A stretch of DNA of 64,000 nucleotides from Bradyrhizobium sp. CCGUVB1N3. Lineage in GTDB: Bacteria > Pseudomonadota > Alphaproteobacteria > Rhizobiales > Xanthobacteraceae. The notes under the pieces were generated by a model, which saw only the letters and a list, made by a program, of their open reading frames with translations, ran no database searches and had not been told where the DNA came from. Of this stretch, positions 7,962 to 16,260 are shown piece after piece; the stretch's first letter is position 1, and the number at the start of each line of letters is the position of its first letter. Made by a program: the position numbers and the translations under genes. Location: positions 6,885,501 to 6,949,500 of the forward strand of contig NZ_JANADR010000001.1 in the NCBI RefSeq assembly GCF_024199925.1. The letters run 5' to 3'.

Positions 7962-8963
7962 ATGAGGCGGAGGGATTTCATCGCGGCTGTTGGCGTTGCC
8001 GGATTGCGTTCGTTTGCGGCACGCGGGCAGCAACCGACGAAAATGAAGCGTGTCGCAATGGTTCATGACACGATGAAGGCCGCTAACATGAGAATGGGCG
8101 GCGACGCGAACTATCAGATCATTTTCGAGGAGTTGAAGCGTCTCGGCTATGTCGAGGGGCAGAACCTAATCGTTGATCGATATTCGGCAGTGGGACGATT
8201 GGACAGCTTCCGCGACGTTGCGCGCGATGTCGTCAGCACACAACCGGATGTGGTCTTTCTCGTAACGGACGGGCTGGCCCGGGAGTTTCTAGCAGCGTCG
8301 AGCACAATTCCAATTGTAGCCCTGACCGGTGATCCAGTCGCTGGAGGATTGGTTTCGGGCCTTGCGCAGCCTGGCCGCAACATCACAGGCGTAAGTATCG
8401 ATGCTGGGTATGAAGTCCAAGGTAAGCGCCTCGCGTTGTTCGGGGAAGCTATACCAAGACTGCGCAATGTCCGTCTTCTCGGGACCAAGTATAGTTGGGA
8501 AAGCGTTGGTGGTAGAGCGATTCGCGAGGCCGCGCAGAAGTTAGGAATATCTTTGCAATTTGCGGCTTTGGACGATCCCGCGAACGAGGCGGCCTACAGG
8601 CGCATCTTCAATTCGATGCGGCAATATCAAGTCGATGGAATTTTGTTCAGCAGCGACAGCCCCAACTACATCTATCGTTTTTTGCTGGTCGAATTAGCCA
8701 ATGAGAGTCGGATACCGGCAATCGGTCAGTACCGCGATGCGACTGAGGCCGGAGGCCTGATGTCCTATTCGTACGATGTCAAAGGCGCGGTTCGCCGCAT
8801 CGCGCAGCAGATCGCTGAGGTTTTGAACGGAGCGAAGCCGAGCGACATGCCGTATTTTCTGGAGGCTCGTTTCGAGTTGGTGATTAATCTCAAGACGGCC
8901 AAGGCGCTCGGCCTCGAAATACCTGCTGGGCTGATCGCCCGGGCTGACGCGGTGATCGAGTAG
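7962..8963 (+). CDS. ABC transporter substrate-binding protein, ABC_sub_bind family (1 of 4)
   Basis: 333 residues from the ATG at 7962, where a twin-arginine-like signal begins (MRRRDFIAAVG ... AARGQQ). The mature part has the two-lobe periplasmic-binding fold: LKRLGYVEGQNL, QPDVVFLVTDG, IVALTGDPVAGGLVSGLAQP, and the family ending FELVINLKTAKALGLEIP. These proteins are often annotated as tryptophan/tyrosine-type receptors but ligands are rarely known. It is the most divergent of four tandem copies. No permease or ATPase gene is close. Confidence 0.88.
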   Translation: MRRRDFIAAVGVAGLRSFAARGQQPTKMKRVAMVHDTMKAANMRMGGDANYQIIFEELKRLGYVEGQNLIVDRYSAVGRLDSFRDVARDVVSTQPDVVFLVTDGLAREFLAASSTIPIVALTGDPVAGGLVSGLAQPGRNITGVSIDAGYEVQGKRLALFGEAIPRLRNVRLLGTKYSWESVGGRAIREAAQKLGISLQFAALDDPANEAAYRRIFNSMRQYQVDGILFSSDSPNYIYRFLLVELANESRIPAIGQYRDATEAGGLMSYSYDVKGAVRRIAQQIAEVLNGAKPSDMPYFLEARFELVINLKTAKALGLEIPAGLIARADAVIE

Positions 8964-9214
8964 CCTCTCTTTGCTGCAGTGCATGAGTCCGGAATTGGCC
9001 CATCTCTGCCGATCTCCGACGTCAGCTTTGACGGCGAGTTTCGGAGGCATAGCGGACTCGTTATGCTCACTTGGAGTTTTGTCGAGATTGACCCATTTGC
9101 GACGTTGGCCGAGCGTTCCCGAGCGTTCAAGAGCTGTGTAGGAAACCAGACCCTGCTCCTGCAACTGTGCTAGTTTGCGCGGGTCAGGTGCCTTGCCCGG
9201 AGCGCGGAGCGGAC

Positions 9215-10204
9215 ATGAGACGGCGCGAGTTCATCACCTGTGTTGGCGCCGCCACCGTGGGGTGGCCGCTCGCAGCGCGTGCGCAGGAGAAAAGGCGGCG
9301 CATTGGGGTGCTATTGGGACGCTCGCCCGCCGACCCCGAAGGAAAGCAACAGGCCGAAGCACTCGAGCAAGGGCTAGCGCAGCTAGGGTGGAATCGGGAT
9401 CGCAACGTTCTGGTTGAATACAGATGGTCTGGCGGCGATCCCGTGCGGACGCGGATGCTCGCGAAGGAACTGGTCAGTCAGCAGCCCGACGTCATCGTCG
9501 CTCAGAACACTGCCATCGTGACGGCATTACTCGGCGAGACACGCACCACTCCCATCGTTTTCGTGATGGTTACCGATCCAATCGCAACTGGCTTCGTTGC
9601 CAGCTTGGCCAAGCCCGGTGGCAACGCCAGCGGACTTGTCGATCTGGAGCCTTCACTTGCAGGAAAGTGGATAGATCTGTTGATGCAGATCGCGCCCCGG
9701 CTCGCGCGGGTCCATTGCATCTTCAACCCTGAGACTGCTCCGGGAGCCGGATCATATTACTTGCGCCCGCTGGAGCTGGCTGCAACATCGCTCGGTGTCG
9801 AGCCGATCGCTGCGCCGGTGCGCGACGCGGCCGGCATCGAACAAGCAATTGCGGGGGTTGCCAGCGAACCCAATGGAGGGCTCGTGGTGATGCCGGACAT
9901 TTTCAATGGAATCCATCGCGAGTTAATAATCTCAACCGCGGCCCGCGACCGTGTGCCAGCAATCTATGCCTTCCGCTTCTTTGCTTCTGCCGGCGGACTG
10001 ATGTCTTACGGTGTCGATGTCCTTGACTTGTATCGGCGAGCCGCGGCTTACGTCGACCGCGTCCTGAGGGGCTCGCAAATTGCGGATCTTCCCGTGCAAC
10101 TGCCGATCAGGTTCGAGCTTGTCATCAACTTGAAAGCTGCAAGAGCGCTTGGCGTCGATGTTTCCCCGTCGCTGCTCGCTCAAGCCAACGAGGTGATAGA
10201 CTAG
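9215..10204 (+). CDS. ABC transporter substrate-binding protein, ABC_sub_bind family (2 of 4)
   Basis: 329 residues. Start at 9215 (MRRREFITCVGAATVGWPLA, then AARAQ as probable cleavage site) is preferred over an upstream frame start because the exported signal begins there. Body motifs: GLAQLGWNRDRNVLVEYRW, QPDVIVAQNTAIVTALL, PIVFVMVTDPIATGFVASLA, GGLMSYGVDVLDLYRRAA and the terminal FELVINLKAARALGVDV. Closest in wording to copy 3. Separated from copy 1 by 251 bases of repeat-like DNA, so probably transcribed separately. Confidence 0.9.
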   Translation: MRRREFITCVGAATVGWPLAARAQEKRRRIGVLLGRSPADPEGKQQAEALEQGLAQLGWNRDRNVLVEYRWSGGDPVRTRMLAKELVSQQPDVIVAQNTAIVTALLGETRTTPIVFVMVTDPIATGFVASLAKPGGNASGLVDLEPSLAGKWIDLLMQIAPRLARVHCIFNPETAPGAGSYYLRPLELAATSLGVEPIAAPVRDAAGIEQAIAGVASEPNGGLVVMPDIFNGIHRELIISTAARDRVPAIYAFRFFASAGGLMSYGVDVLDLYRRAAAYVDRVLRGSQIADLPVQLPIRFELVINLKAARALGVDVSPSLLAQANEVID

Positions 10205-10428
10205 ATCCTGCCCAATGTCGCTTGCTGGTCCTTCGCGACATATTGCAAGGCCGCGTGATCTGGGTCGCTAACGGAGCATAGCGGAAATTGAAGGGCGGCC
10301 GTTTGTTGTCGAGGGCGACGCTGATGACCCGGACCGGTCATCAGCTGCTCAGTTTTGTTGTGATGCACAACGTGGCTCTCATTTAACGATGTGATAGCGT
10401 GTCGGTCTCGCTTGGAGACAAAAGCCGC

Positions 10429-11421
10429 ATGAGGCGACGCGATTTCATGACGCTGGTCGGCGGCGCGGCGACTGCGTGGCCGCTCGCGGCGCGTGCGCAG
10501 CAAGCTCAACGCATGCGGCGCATCGGCGTGCTGATCGGCTTTGCGGAGACCGATCCGGATGTGAACTCTTGGTTCGCGGCTTTCCGGGGCGCGCTCGCGA
10601 AGCTGGGGTGGACGGAAGGCAGCAATTTTCAGATCGAACTTCGCTGGCCCAGCGATGATCTGGATAGGATGAAGGCATTCGCAAAGGAGCTTGTCGATCT
10701 GCGACCCGACGCAATCCTCAGTGTGACCACGCCCGTGACCAACGCTCTTGTCCGCGAGACGCAGACAATTCCAATCGTGATCGTGACCGTAGCCGATCCG
10801 ATTGCCAGTGGTTTCGTCACGAACGTCGGACGTCCGGGCGGCAATGTTACCGGGTTCGCGCTTTACGAGCCCTCGATGGGCGGGAAATGGCTGGAACTGC
10901 TGAAGCGTATCGCGCCGGGCGTGAAGCGAGTGGCGCTGCTTTTCAACCCGACGACAAGCGTCCCGATCAAATTCTACATGGCTTCAATTCAAGCCGGCGC
11001 GTCATCGTTTACCCTCCAGGCGAGTGCTGCTCCGGTTCACGCCCAGGATGAGATCGAAGGCGTTATCGCCGCACTAGCGGGTAATCCAGGTGCCGGCCTT
11101 ATCGCAATGCCGGACCTATTCAACACGATAAATCGTGACGTGATTATTGCGGCGGCGGCCCGCTACCGCATCCCCGCGATCTATTTCGTTCGCTCTTTCG
11201 CGGACTCAGGCGGCCTGATCTCTTATGGGCCAGATTTCGCCGAACAATATCCGCGGGCAGCAGGGTACATCGACCGCATCCTCAAGGGCGAGAAGCCAGG
11301 GGACCTTCCGATCCAAATGCCAATCAAAGTACCGTTGATCATCAACTTGAGGACGGCAAATGCGCTTGGCCTCGACGTGCCGCTGGGCCTGCTGAACGCT
11401 GCCGACGAGATTATTGAATAG
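10429..11421 (+). CDS. ABC transporter substrate-binding protein, ABC_sub_bind family (3 of 4)
   Basis: 330 residues from ATG 10429 (MRRRDFMTLVGGAATAWPLA, AARAQQ). Mature part: LAKLGWTEGSNFQIELRWPS, ADPIASGFVTNVGRPGGNVT, FYMASIQAGASSF, GGLISYGPDFAEQYPRAAGY and PLIINLRTANALGLDVPLG. Signal peptide and lobe boundaries align with copy 2 almost residue for residue, pointing to local duplication followed by divergence at the ligand site. Confidence 0.9.
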   Translation: MRRRDFMTLVGGAATAWPLAARAQQAQRMRRIGVLIGFAETDPDVNSWFAAFRGALAKLGWTEGSNFQIELRWPSDDLDRMKAFAKELVDLRPDAILSVTTPVTNALVRETQTIPIVIVTVADPIASGFVTNVGRPGGNVTGFALYEPSMGGKWLELLKRIAPGVKRVALLFNPTTSVPIKFYMASIQAGASSFTLQASAAPVHAQDEIEGVIAALAGNPGAGLIAMPDLFNTINRDVIIAAAARYRIPAIYFVRSFADSGGLISYGPDFAEQYPRAAGYIDRILKGEKPGDLPIQMPIKVPLIINLRTANALGLDVPLGLLNAADEIIE

Positions 11422-11770
11422 GTGCGCGGTTTTTCCGCAATTGCTCACAGCCTGGTTCTGGGCCCTTCGCGTCATTTCGCGGGCGCGAAATAATCAGGTC
11501 GCTTTCAGAAATCGGACATCAAATAGCAGGCAGGACCGGTTAGCTCAGTCGAGAATGACCCTTTCCAGAAATCCAAGATGTCTCCTGGCGGATCGTACAG
11601 GGCATAGAAGCGGTAGTCAGCTTCTGCCTTCGCTTTCGCGTGCAACGCCGTCTGCAGTTTCTGAACACTCTAAGTGAAAATTGACTCTCGAACCCTATTT
11701 CGCAGGTCGCAAATCCCTGCTGTAATTGGAAAAAAGCAAGTCGCGCAGTTTTGGGCCTTGGGGAAAGGCA
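11422..11770. other. Spacer with repeat remnant and intron-RT relic
   Basis: 349 bases without an intact gene. 11450-11560 resembles the dispersed intergenic repeat (GGCCCTTCGCGTCATTTCGC compares with 23037-23056). 11564-11669 on the minus strand is a group II intron reverse-transcriptase fragment, listed separately. The last 70 bases are AT-richer and could hold the promoter of the fourth receptor gene. Confidence 0.5.
11564..11669 (-). pseudogene. Fragment of group II intron reverse transcriptase (N-terminal)
   Basis: The minus strand reads KLQTALHAKAKAEADYRFYA followed by LYD and DILDFW, the opening segment of bacterial group II intron-encoded proteins (family pattern: LQ..L..KAK..P.YRFY.LYDK). 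A stop lies just before it and the frame leaves the family right after DFW, next to the dispersed repeat. About 35 residues remain of a protein normally over 400. It cannot be functional. Confidence 0.55.
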
Positions 11771-12754
11771 ATGCGGCGACGTGATTTCATCGGCATTATA
11801 GGTTCGGCAGCTGCTTGGCCGCTAACTGCGCACGGGCAGCAAGCTGCGATGCCGGTGATCGGGTTTCTTCACCTCACGTCGCTCGAATTAACGCACGAAA
11901 ATCTCGCCTCTTTTCGTCGGGGCCTGGCTGAAACCGGTTACATAGAGGGCAAGAACGTCGCCATCGAATACCGGTGGGCACAAGGCCGAAACGATCAGTT
12001 GCCGGCCCTTGCTGCCGAATTGGCCCGCGATCGGGTATCCGTAATCGTTGTACTGGAGAGCACACAGGGTGCTCTTGCAGCCAAAGCGGCAACCCAAACG
12101 ATCCCTATAGTTTTTATGCAAGCTGCGGATCCAGTCCGTATTGGTCTTGTCGACAGTCTCAATCGGCCTGGCAGAAATCTGACCGGCATAAATTTGATGT
12201 GGGCCGAGGTGACTGGAAAGCGGCTTGAGCTGTTGCTCGAATTGGTACCTGCGGCCAAGTCGATCGCTTACCTCGGCAACCCGAGCAACCCCGTTTTTAC
12301 CGAGGGCGAAACGAGGGAGCTGCAGGCTGCCGCCCGTGCCCATGGGTTACGCCTAGTGATTGTGAATGCAGGTCGCCCAGACGAGTTTGAGACGGCCTTC
12401 GCGGACATTGTTCGGCAAAAGGCCGATGCGCTCGTGGTGAGCAGTGCAGTTTCTCTTCTTACCCACCCCGATCAAATCGTGGCACTGGCGGCCCAGCATG
12501 CTCTACCAGCGATTTACGCCTGGCGCCCTTCGGTAGCTGTTGGCGGTCTTATTAGCTATGCTACGGGCCTCCCTAATGCTTGGCGGCAAGCCGGTGTCTA
12601 CACCGGTCGGATTCTGAAGGGCGAAAAGCCGGCCGATCTGCCGGTCTTGCAGCCGACCAAGTTTGAACTTCTAGTAAACCTCAAAACCGCCAAAGCACTT
12701 GGGCTTATAGTCCCGCAGACTCTGCAAGTAGCTGCCGACGAGCTGATCGAATAG
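11771..12754 (+). CDS. ABC transporter substrate-binding protein, ABC_sub_bind family (4 of 4)
   Basis: 327 residues from ATG 11771 (MRRRDFIGIIGSAAAWPLTA, HGQQ). An earlier start at 11726 would add 15 charged residues before the signal and is unlikely. Body motifs: LAETGYIEGKNVAIEYRW, ADPVRIGLVDSLNRPGRNLT, AVGGLISYATGLPNAWRQAG and KFELLVNLKTAKALGLIVPQ. Ends 34 bases before the first 660-bp repeat. Confidence 0.9.
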   Translation: MRRRDFIGIIGSAAAWPLTAHGQQAAMPVIGFLHLTSLELTHENLASFRRGLAETGYIEGKNVAIEYRWAQGRNDQLPALAAELARDRVSVIVVLESTQGALAAKAATQTIPIVFMQAADPVRIGLVDSLNRPGRNLTGINLMWAEVTGKRLELLLELVPAAKSIAYLGNPSNPVFTEGETRELQAAARAHGLRLVIVNAGRPDEFETAFADIVRQKADALVVSSAVSLLTHPDQIVALAAQHALPAIYAWRPSVAVGGLISYATGLPNAWRQAGVYTGRILKGEKPADLPVLQPTKFELLVNLKTAKALGLIVPQTLQVAADELIE

Positions 12755-12788
12755 CCCGGAAGGTTCGTGCGGCGCATGAGTCCGAAAA

Positions 12789-13448
12789 TGTGTTGGTTTT
12801 TGGACGCCGGCAATAACGAGACGTTCCGCACGCTCAACAGGCCGGCGTCCAAAAAGCGCCAAGGCACGAAGTCGCGGGAAGTTGGGCACCGGCTGGGCAG
12901 CGAGCGCTACGAGAATTTAATGCCGGCGCCGCTCGCGATGGTAAGCGCGAAGTACAGCAACGGACGGCGTGTGAATTGATCGACGGGTATTGCTTCGACA
13001 GGCGGCAACCCGGCAGAACGCTTCCACAACTTCTGCGTTTCGGCATGAGTGTTGCAAAAGAGTACTTTTAATGTTCTCGGCATGTGTAATTTCAAATAGT
13101 TGCGCGTGGCAGAAATGGCACATCCGACAACCACTGCGCGATTAATCGGTCGATCGATGTCCAGCGGCATGGCGTGAATCAATTTCTTGCGAGCGAAAAT
13201 ATCGACGGCACATTCAAGCAAACTGGTTGGCGCTTTCGTCAAGGCAATTTTTATCATTGCATTATCGGTGTGGCCGACGATGTGGATGGCCGCATGAGGA
13301 TACGAGCCACGCGATCATGTGTTGCACGCCAACAGTACGCTGGTTGATCGTGTTGACCTGGCACCCCGCTAGCACTGTCCTCTCAACCGGCTACCGGCCT
13401 CTCGGCTCTTGCTCCCGCGCAGCGGGCTGGAGCGCAGCGACTTCGTGC
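12789..13448. repeat. 660-bp direct repeat, copy 1
   Basis: Matches 22375-23034 over the whole length with only about four visible substitutions (for example GGCGTGAATC versus GGCCTGAATC, and GCTCCCGCGC versus GCCCCCGCGC). The offset is 9586 at both ends and flanking bases differ immediately outside. The left end contains a perfect 15-base inverted repeat (12797-12811 with 12841-12855, core GGACGCCGGC). Both copies lie just downstream of a gene end. Confidence 0.9.
12907..13257 (-). CDS. Possible hypothetical protein inside repeat copy 1
   Basis: A 116-residue frame wholly inside the repeat (start MIKIALTKAPTSLLECAVDI). The second repeat copy keeps the same frame, but only a few bases differ, so conservation is weak evidence. 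Mildly basic, one hydrophobic patch (RAVVVGCAISA). No family recognised. It could equally be chance reading of a non-coding repeat. Confidence 0.3.
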   Translation of the reverse strand: MIKIALTKAPTSLLECAVDIFARKKLIHAMPLDIDRPINRAVVVGCAISATRNYLKLHMPRTLKVLFCNTHAETQKLWKRSAGLPPVEAIPVDQFTRRPLLYFALTIASGAGIKFS

Positions 13449-13562
13449 GTTGACCCCGAGCGGACGTTCGGTGGCAAAGGTGTGAGACTGAACGCTTGCA
13501 GCACAATGGAAGCAGTGGTTTCTTCTGGGCGATACAAACTCGATGTTGAGCGGGGGCACGTC

Positions 13563-13994
13563 ATGTCAAAAGTTATCTGGAATGTCTCTCTCGCAATTTT
13601 GCTGTTGGCCTCAACCTCTATTGCTGTTCGGTCAGAGGAACTCTGCTCGGTGGGCGTCCTGAAGGGCAGCTACATCTTTGCCGGGAGAGGTTTTATTGAA
13701 GCCGTCGAGCCGACGATACAGCGCGTTCACTATGGGGTTTTCATTTTTGACGGCGCGGGGAAGCTATCTGGCAAACAATCGTCCAGTCGCGGTGGCAAGA
13801 TCGGCCGCGAAAAACTGGAGGGGACCTACACCTTGGATGCCGACTGCACGGGCACGCTCATTCTCGCCACGGTCGGGTATGGCAAGCCGGGGTTCGAGAC
13901 CCATTGGGACCTCTACGTCACCGAGGACCATAAGCGCGGGCACATCGTTCGGATGGACGAAGGCAACATGGCGGTCCGCAGCTTTGAGAAATAA
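13563..13994 (+). CDS. Secreted beta-rich protein of unknown function
   Basis: 143 residues from ATG 13563, where a signal peptide starts (MSKVIWNVSLAILLLASTSI, cut near AVRSEE). The mature part has an even run of short strands: LKGSYIFAGRG, GVFIFDGAGKLSGKQ, LEGTYTLDADCTGTLILA, THWDLYVTEDHKRGHIVRMD. The GTYTLDADCTGT motif is shared with a set of secreted proteins of soil bacteria that look like small barrels. The two cysteines of the mature chain may pair. No catalytic motif. Role unknown. Confidence 0.75.
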   Translation: MSKVIWNVSLAILLLASTSIAVRSEELCSVGVLKGSYIFAGRGFIEAVEPTIQRVHYGVFIFDGAGKLSGKQSSSRGGKIGREKLEGTYTLDADCTGTLILATVGYGKPGFETHWDLYVTEDHKRGHIVRMDEGNMAVRSFEK

Positions 13995-14240
13995 TGTCGC
14001 AACTGCGGTAGGCCGGTTGACGGCAGCTTAGGGCACGAAACGGACTGGCTGGTGTGGCGGGCAATGTCGTTATTGAGTGAGGAGCGGAAAAGATCAGCTC
14101 TCATTGAGCATTTCCGGGTTTGACCTGAAGGCGACTCTGGCAGCAGCCGGTGGAAAGCGCTTGGATGCCCGCTGGCTGATCCTCGCAAATTCGATATCTG
14201 CCCAGTTCAGGCCTGGGGGGAAGAAGTGGAAAGGGGTCGA

Positions 14241-14747
14241 TCAATTGAACCGACACAATTTTGGGGCCGCGCGTGGTGTTTCGTCAACCTCGCGAGCGCC
14301 CGAGGTGGCCGAGATCAACTGCATGACTTGCTCGACATTTTCTTGAACGCGTTGAGATTTTCCGCTCGCCAAATCGAGCTGAGTCCGCGCCCCAGGTACT
14401 TCAGTATCAGGCCTTCTTATGGAGATTATTTGTTCCACCTTGATATAAACCGGATCACCATCTGGTTCAGTCAATTCGATCCAAGGCTTCGTTCTGCCGG
14501 AGCCGCCACCTCGACAGAACGGGGCACTCGGTACGAACGGTGATGCGGCGAACGCCCCCTTCTCCTCTTCGTTGAATAGCTTCGCGGCATCATTCACAGC
14601 CCAAGTGCGGCCGTCGAACATCGTCGACATGGGGCGTTGCACGAATAAGCCATGACGGCCGGTCCGGTGATCGGTATCCGCCAAAACAACTGATTGAAGG
14701 CCAAAAACGAGCAGGGCGATCAACGCCGCGGAGACCGTGCGGGGCAT
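14241..14747 (-). CDS. Secreted protein with FlbD-like C-terminal pattern
   Basis: 168 residues. N-terminal signal peptide MPRTVSAALIALLVFGLQSV followed by VLA. The segment WIELTEPDGDPVYIKVEQII then TQLDLASGKSQRVQENVEQV has the strand-turn-strand and helix order of FlbD-like small proteins (compare the gene at 853). The region in between (SPFVPSAPFCRGGGSG) is low complexity. Family assignment is tentative and no function can be given. Confidence 0.5.
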   Translation of the reverse strand: MPRTVSAALIALLVFGLQSVVLADTDHRTGRHGLFVQRPMSTMFDGRTWAVNDAAKLFNEEEKGAFAASPFVPSAPFCRGGGSGRTKPWIELTEPDGDPVYIKVEQIISIRRPDTEVPGARTQLDLASGKSQRVQENVEQVMQLISATSGAREVDETPRAAPKLCRFN

Positions 14748-14825
14748 TTTCCGTCACCTTGGTTGGAGCGTCTTTGTGCAAGGTTGATCACCTCAGACCG
14801 CTTCTTATTCCTGTGGTGCTCGGAT

Positions 14826-15014
14826 TCAGGACCGGCGGTCCAGGTGATTAATCTCGGTCCAGCACATCGCCTGTTCGACGAGGGCAAAGTAATTGCCAAG
14901 CAATCTCTCGGCTTGCGCGCGGGTGACGTTCGCAAAATCGCAATTGACCGAAGCCATGGCAATCTCGGCGGCCACGAAAGCGCGGGCGATGTTGGCCTAT
15001 TCGGTGATGGTCAT
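14826..15014 (-). pseudogene. Small gene with an in-frame stop at codon 6
   Basis: From ATG 15014 the minus strand reads MTITE, TAG, then a clean helical frame (RAFVAAEIAMASVNCDFANV and VTRAQAERLLGNYFALVEQA) to a TGA at 14826. The downstream part looks like a real conserved small protein, so the TAG suggests inactivation. Translation from the internal Met (MASVNCDF) would give a 44-residue product. Family not recognised. Confidence 0.4.
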
Positions 15015-15121
15015 AGGTCAAGCTCCTATCGATTGATACTTTCTTCTCGATCTAGCTCGCGAACTCAGCGCGGCGCGCGTACTTCGCTCGCCAATTTGGG
15101 CCGGGGCCACGCACAACGCGA

Positions 15122-15286
15122 TCAATGGTTTGGCGTGGGATGCTGATTCCCAACTTTTTCACTGCCTGCCAGCAGTTGATCGTACAATCGGTCGATCTCG
15201 CGCGCCTGATCGGGCGAGACATCTTTCAGATGCAACGCCCTTAGCTCATCCTCGGTTGGCTGGTAATTGCGACGTGAATCGGCCAT
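15122..15286 (-). CDS. Small acidic helical protein
   Basis: 54 residues (start MADSRRNYQPTEDELRALHL, then KDVSPDQAREIDRLYDQLLA). Charge pattern and absence of stops look coding; PTEDELRALHL and PDQAREIDRLYDQLL form two amphipathic helices. Overlaps a possible secreted peptide upstream. Unknown function. Confidence 0.45.
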   Translation of the reverse strand: MADSRRNYQPTEDELRALHLKDVSPDQAREIDRLYDQLLAGSEKVGNQHPTPNH

Positions 15287-15414
15287 CGTCCACTGTGAAG
15301 TGGCGGGGCGCTCTCTGCGTTAGCGGCAAACGCAGTGGGAGTACAAAGCGCAATGGTCCTCACAACCAACAGCGCATAAACGAGGATGGCACGTCGAGTA
15401 TTATCAGCTATCAT
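15241..15414 (-). CDS. Possible short secreted peptide
   Basis: 57 residues with a signal-like N-terminus (MIADNTRRAILVYALLVVRT, then APTAFAANAES region). The remainder (LHSGRWPIHVAITS) is short and unlike a folded domain; it may be what is left of a longer gene. Overlaps the following small gene by 46 bases in another frame. Confidence 0.25.
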   Translation of the reverse strand: MIADNTRRAILVYALLVVRTIALCTPTAFAANAESAPPLHSGRWPIHVAITSQPRMS

Positions 15415-15580
15415 TCGCGAGTCTCCGCGCCGAGGGGCTACGACGAAAGATGGAGCGGACACCGACAGGCTCGCTCTTCTTTCGAGATCGATTTGTCGCC
15501 GCCTTAGTCCAACAACATTATGTGATGGATGCGTCGCCGCGAGGCGCCGTCGGGCGATCTGCTGAGCGCGCGGGTCAATG

Positions 15581-15862
15581 TCAGAAGGCCTTCTTGAATT
15601 GCGCGACATAGTCGGGGCTCCCATAGACCCACATGGGCTCGTCACATTGCTGTGGACCTACGTCGTTCATGCAGGCCGAACTCCATGGCGGAGCTGCGAT
15701 CTCGCGGCCTTCGATCCCGTATTTTTGCAGTCGACTGCCGACAGTCGGTCGAATACCGACATGCGCTCGATTGCTGCTTTTGTTGGTTCGCGCAAGAGTC
15801 GTGCCTTGGGTCGCAAGAGGTGGCACAAGCAATAGCGCCGCCAGAAGGTATATGGTCTTCAT
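15581..15862 (-). CDS. Small secreted protein of unknown function
   Basis: 93 residues from ATG 15862. Signal peptide MKTIYLLAALLLVPPLATQG; mature part contains RLQKYGIEGREIAAPPWSSA, two cysteines (SSACMNDVGPQQCDEPMWVY) and a C-terminal SPDYVAQFKKAF. The cysteine pair spacing and WVYG are typical of short exported proteins of Bradyrhizobium-like bacteria. No enzyme motif. Confidence 0.65.
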   Translation of the reverse strand: MKTIYLLAALLLVPPLATQGTTLARTNKSSNRAHVGIRPTVGSRLQKYGIEGREIAAPPWSSACMNDVGPQQCDEPMWVYGSPDYVAQFKKAF

Positions 15863-15960
15863 TGCTCGGCTTCCTTGATTGAGCTCTGCGGCGGGCGGAG
15901 GCATGAGCGTTTCTGAAAGGAAGACCGAAATTCGAGTCTGGATATTTCCCGATCACGCAA

Positions 15961-16119
15961 ATGTTTGGCAGTGTCGCCATCTATCTCGACGAGGCAGACA
16001 TCGCATGGATTCAGGGCAAGGCCGACCACTTCAGCATCGGCGAGACGGCGGCGGTTAGAAGATGCCATCGCCGCCGCGAGTACCGTCGTTCAGCCGCGAG
16101 GCAACACTGTGAGGTTTGA
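15961..16119 (+). CDS. Possible small protein or gene remnant
   Basis: 52 residues; the first 35 (MFGSVAIYLDEADIAWIQGK, then ADHFSIGETAAVRR) look coding while the C-terminus (RRREYRRSAARQ) does not. An upstream frame from 15903 (MSVSERKTEIRVWIF) may be its frameshifted beginning. Probably decayed. The rest of the 15863-16260 spacer shows nothing else. Confidence 0.25.
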   Translation: MFGSVAIYLDEADIAWIQGKADHFSIGETAAVRRCHRRREYRRSAARQHCEV

Positions 16120-16260
16120 TTGGCGCGCCTCGCCGCGTGGGTAAAATGATTGAGACCCTAGGCCTCCGTGCTATCACGATCCGACGCGACCCGACTTCGG
16201 CTTCTGGCCCAAACCGGCTGTTAGAGGACGGGCAGAGCATGTCCGCTCTGCCCGGGCATT

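Noticed and set aside
12797..12855. Rho-independent terminator after the fourth receptor gene
   Set aside because: The 15-base inverted repeat has a 29-base loop and no T-tract on either exit side; it also belongs to the mobile-looking 660-bp repeat.
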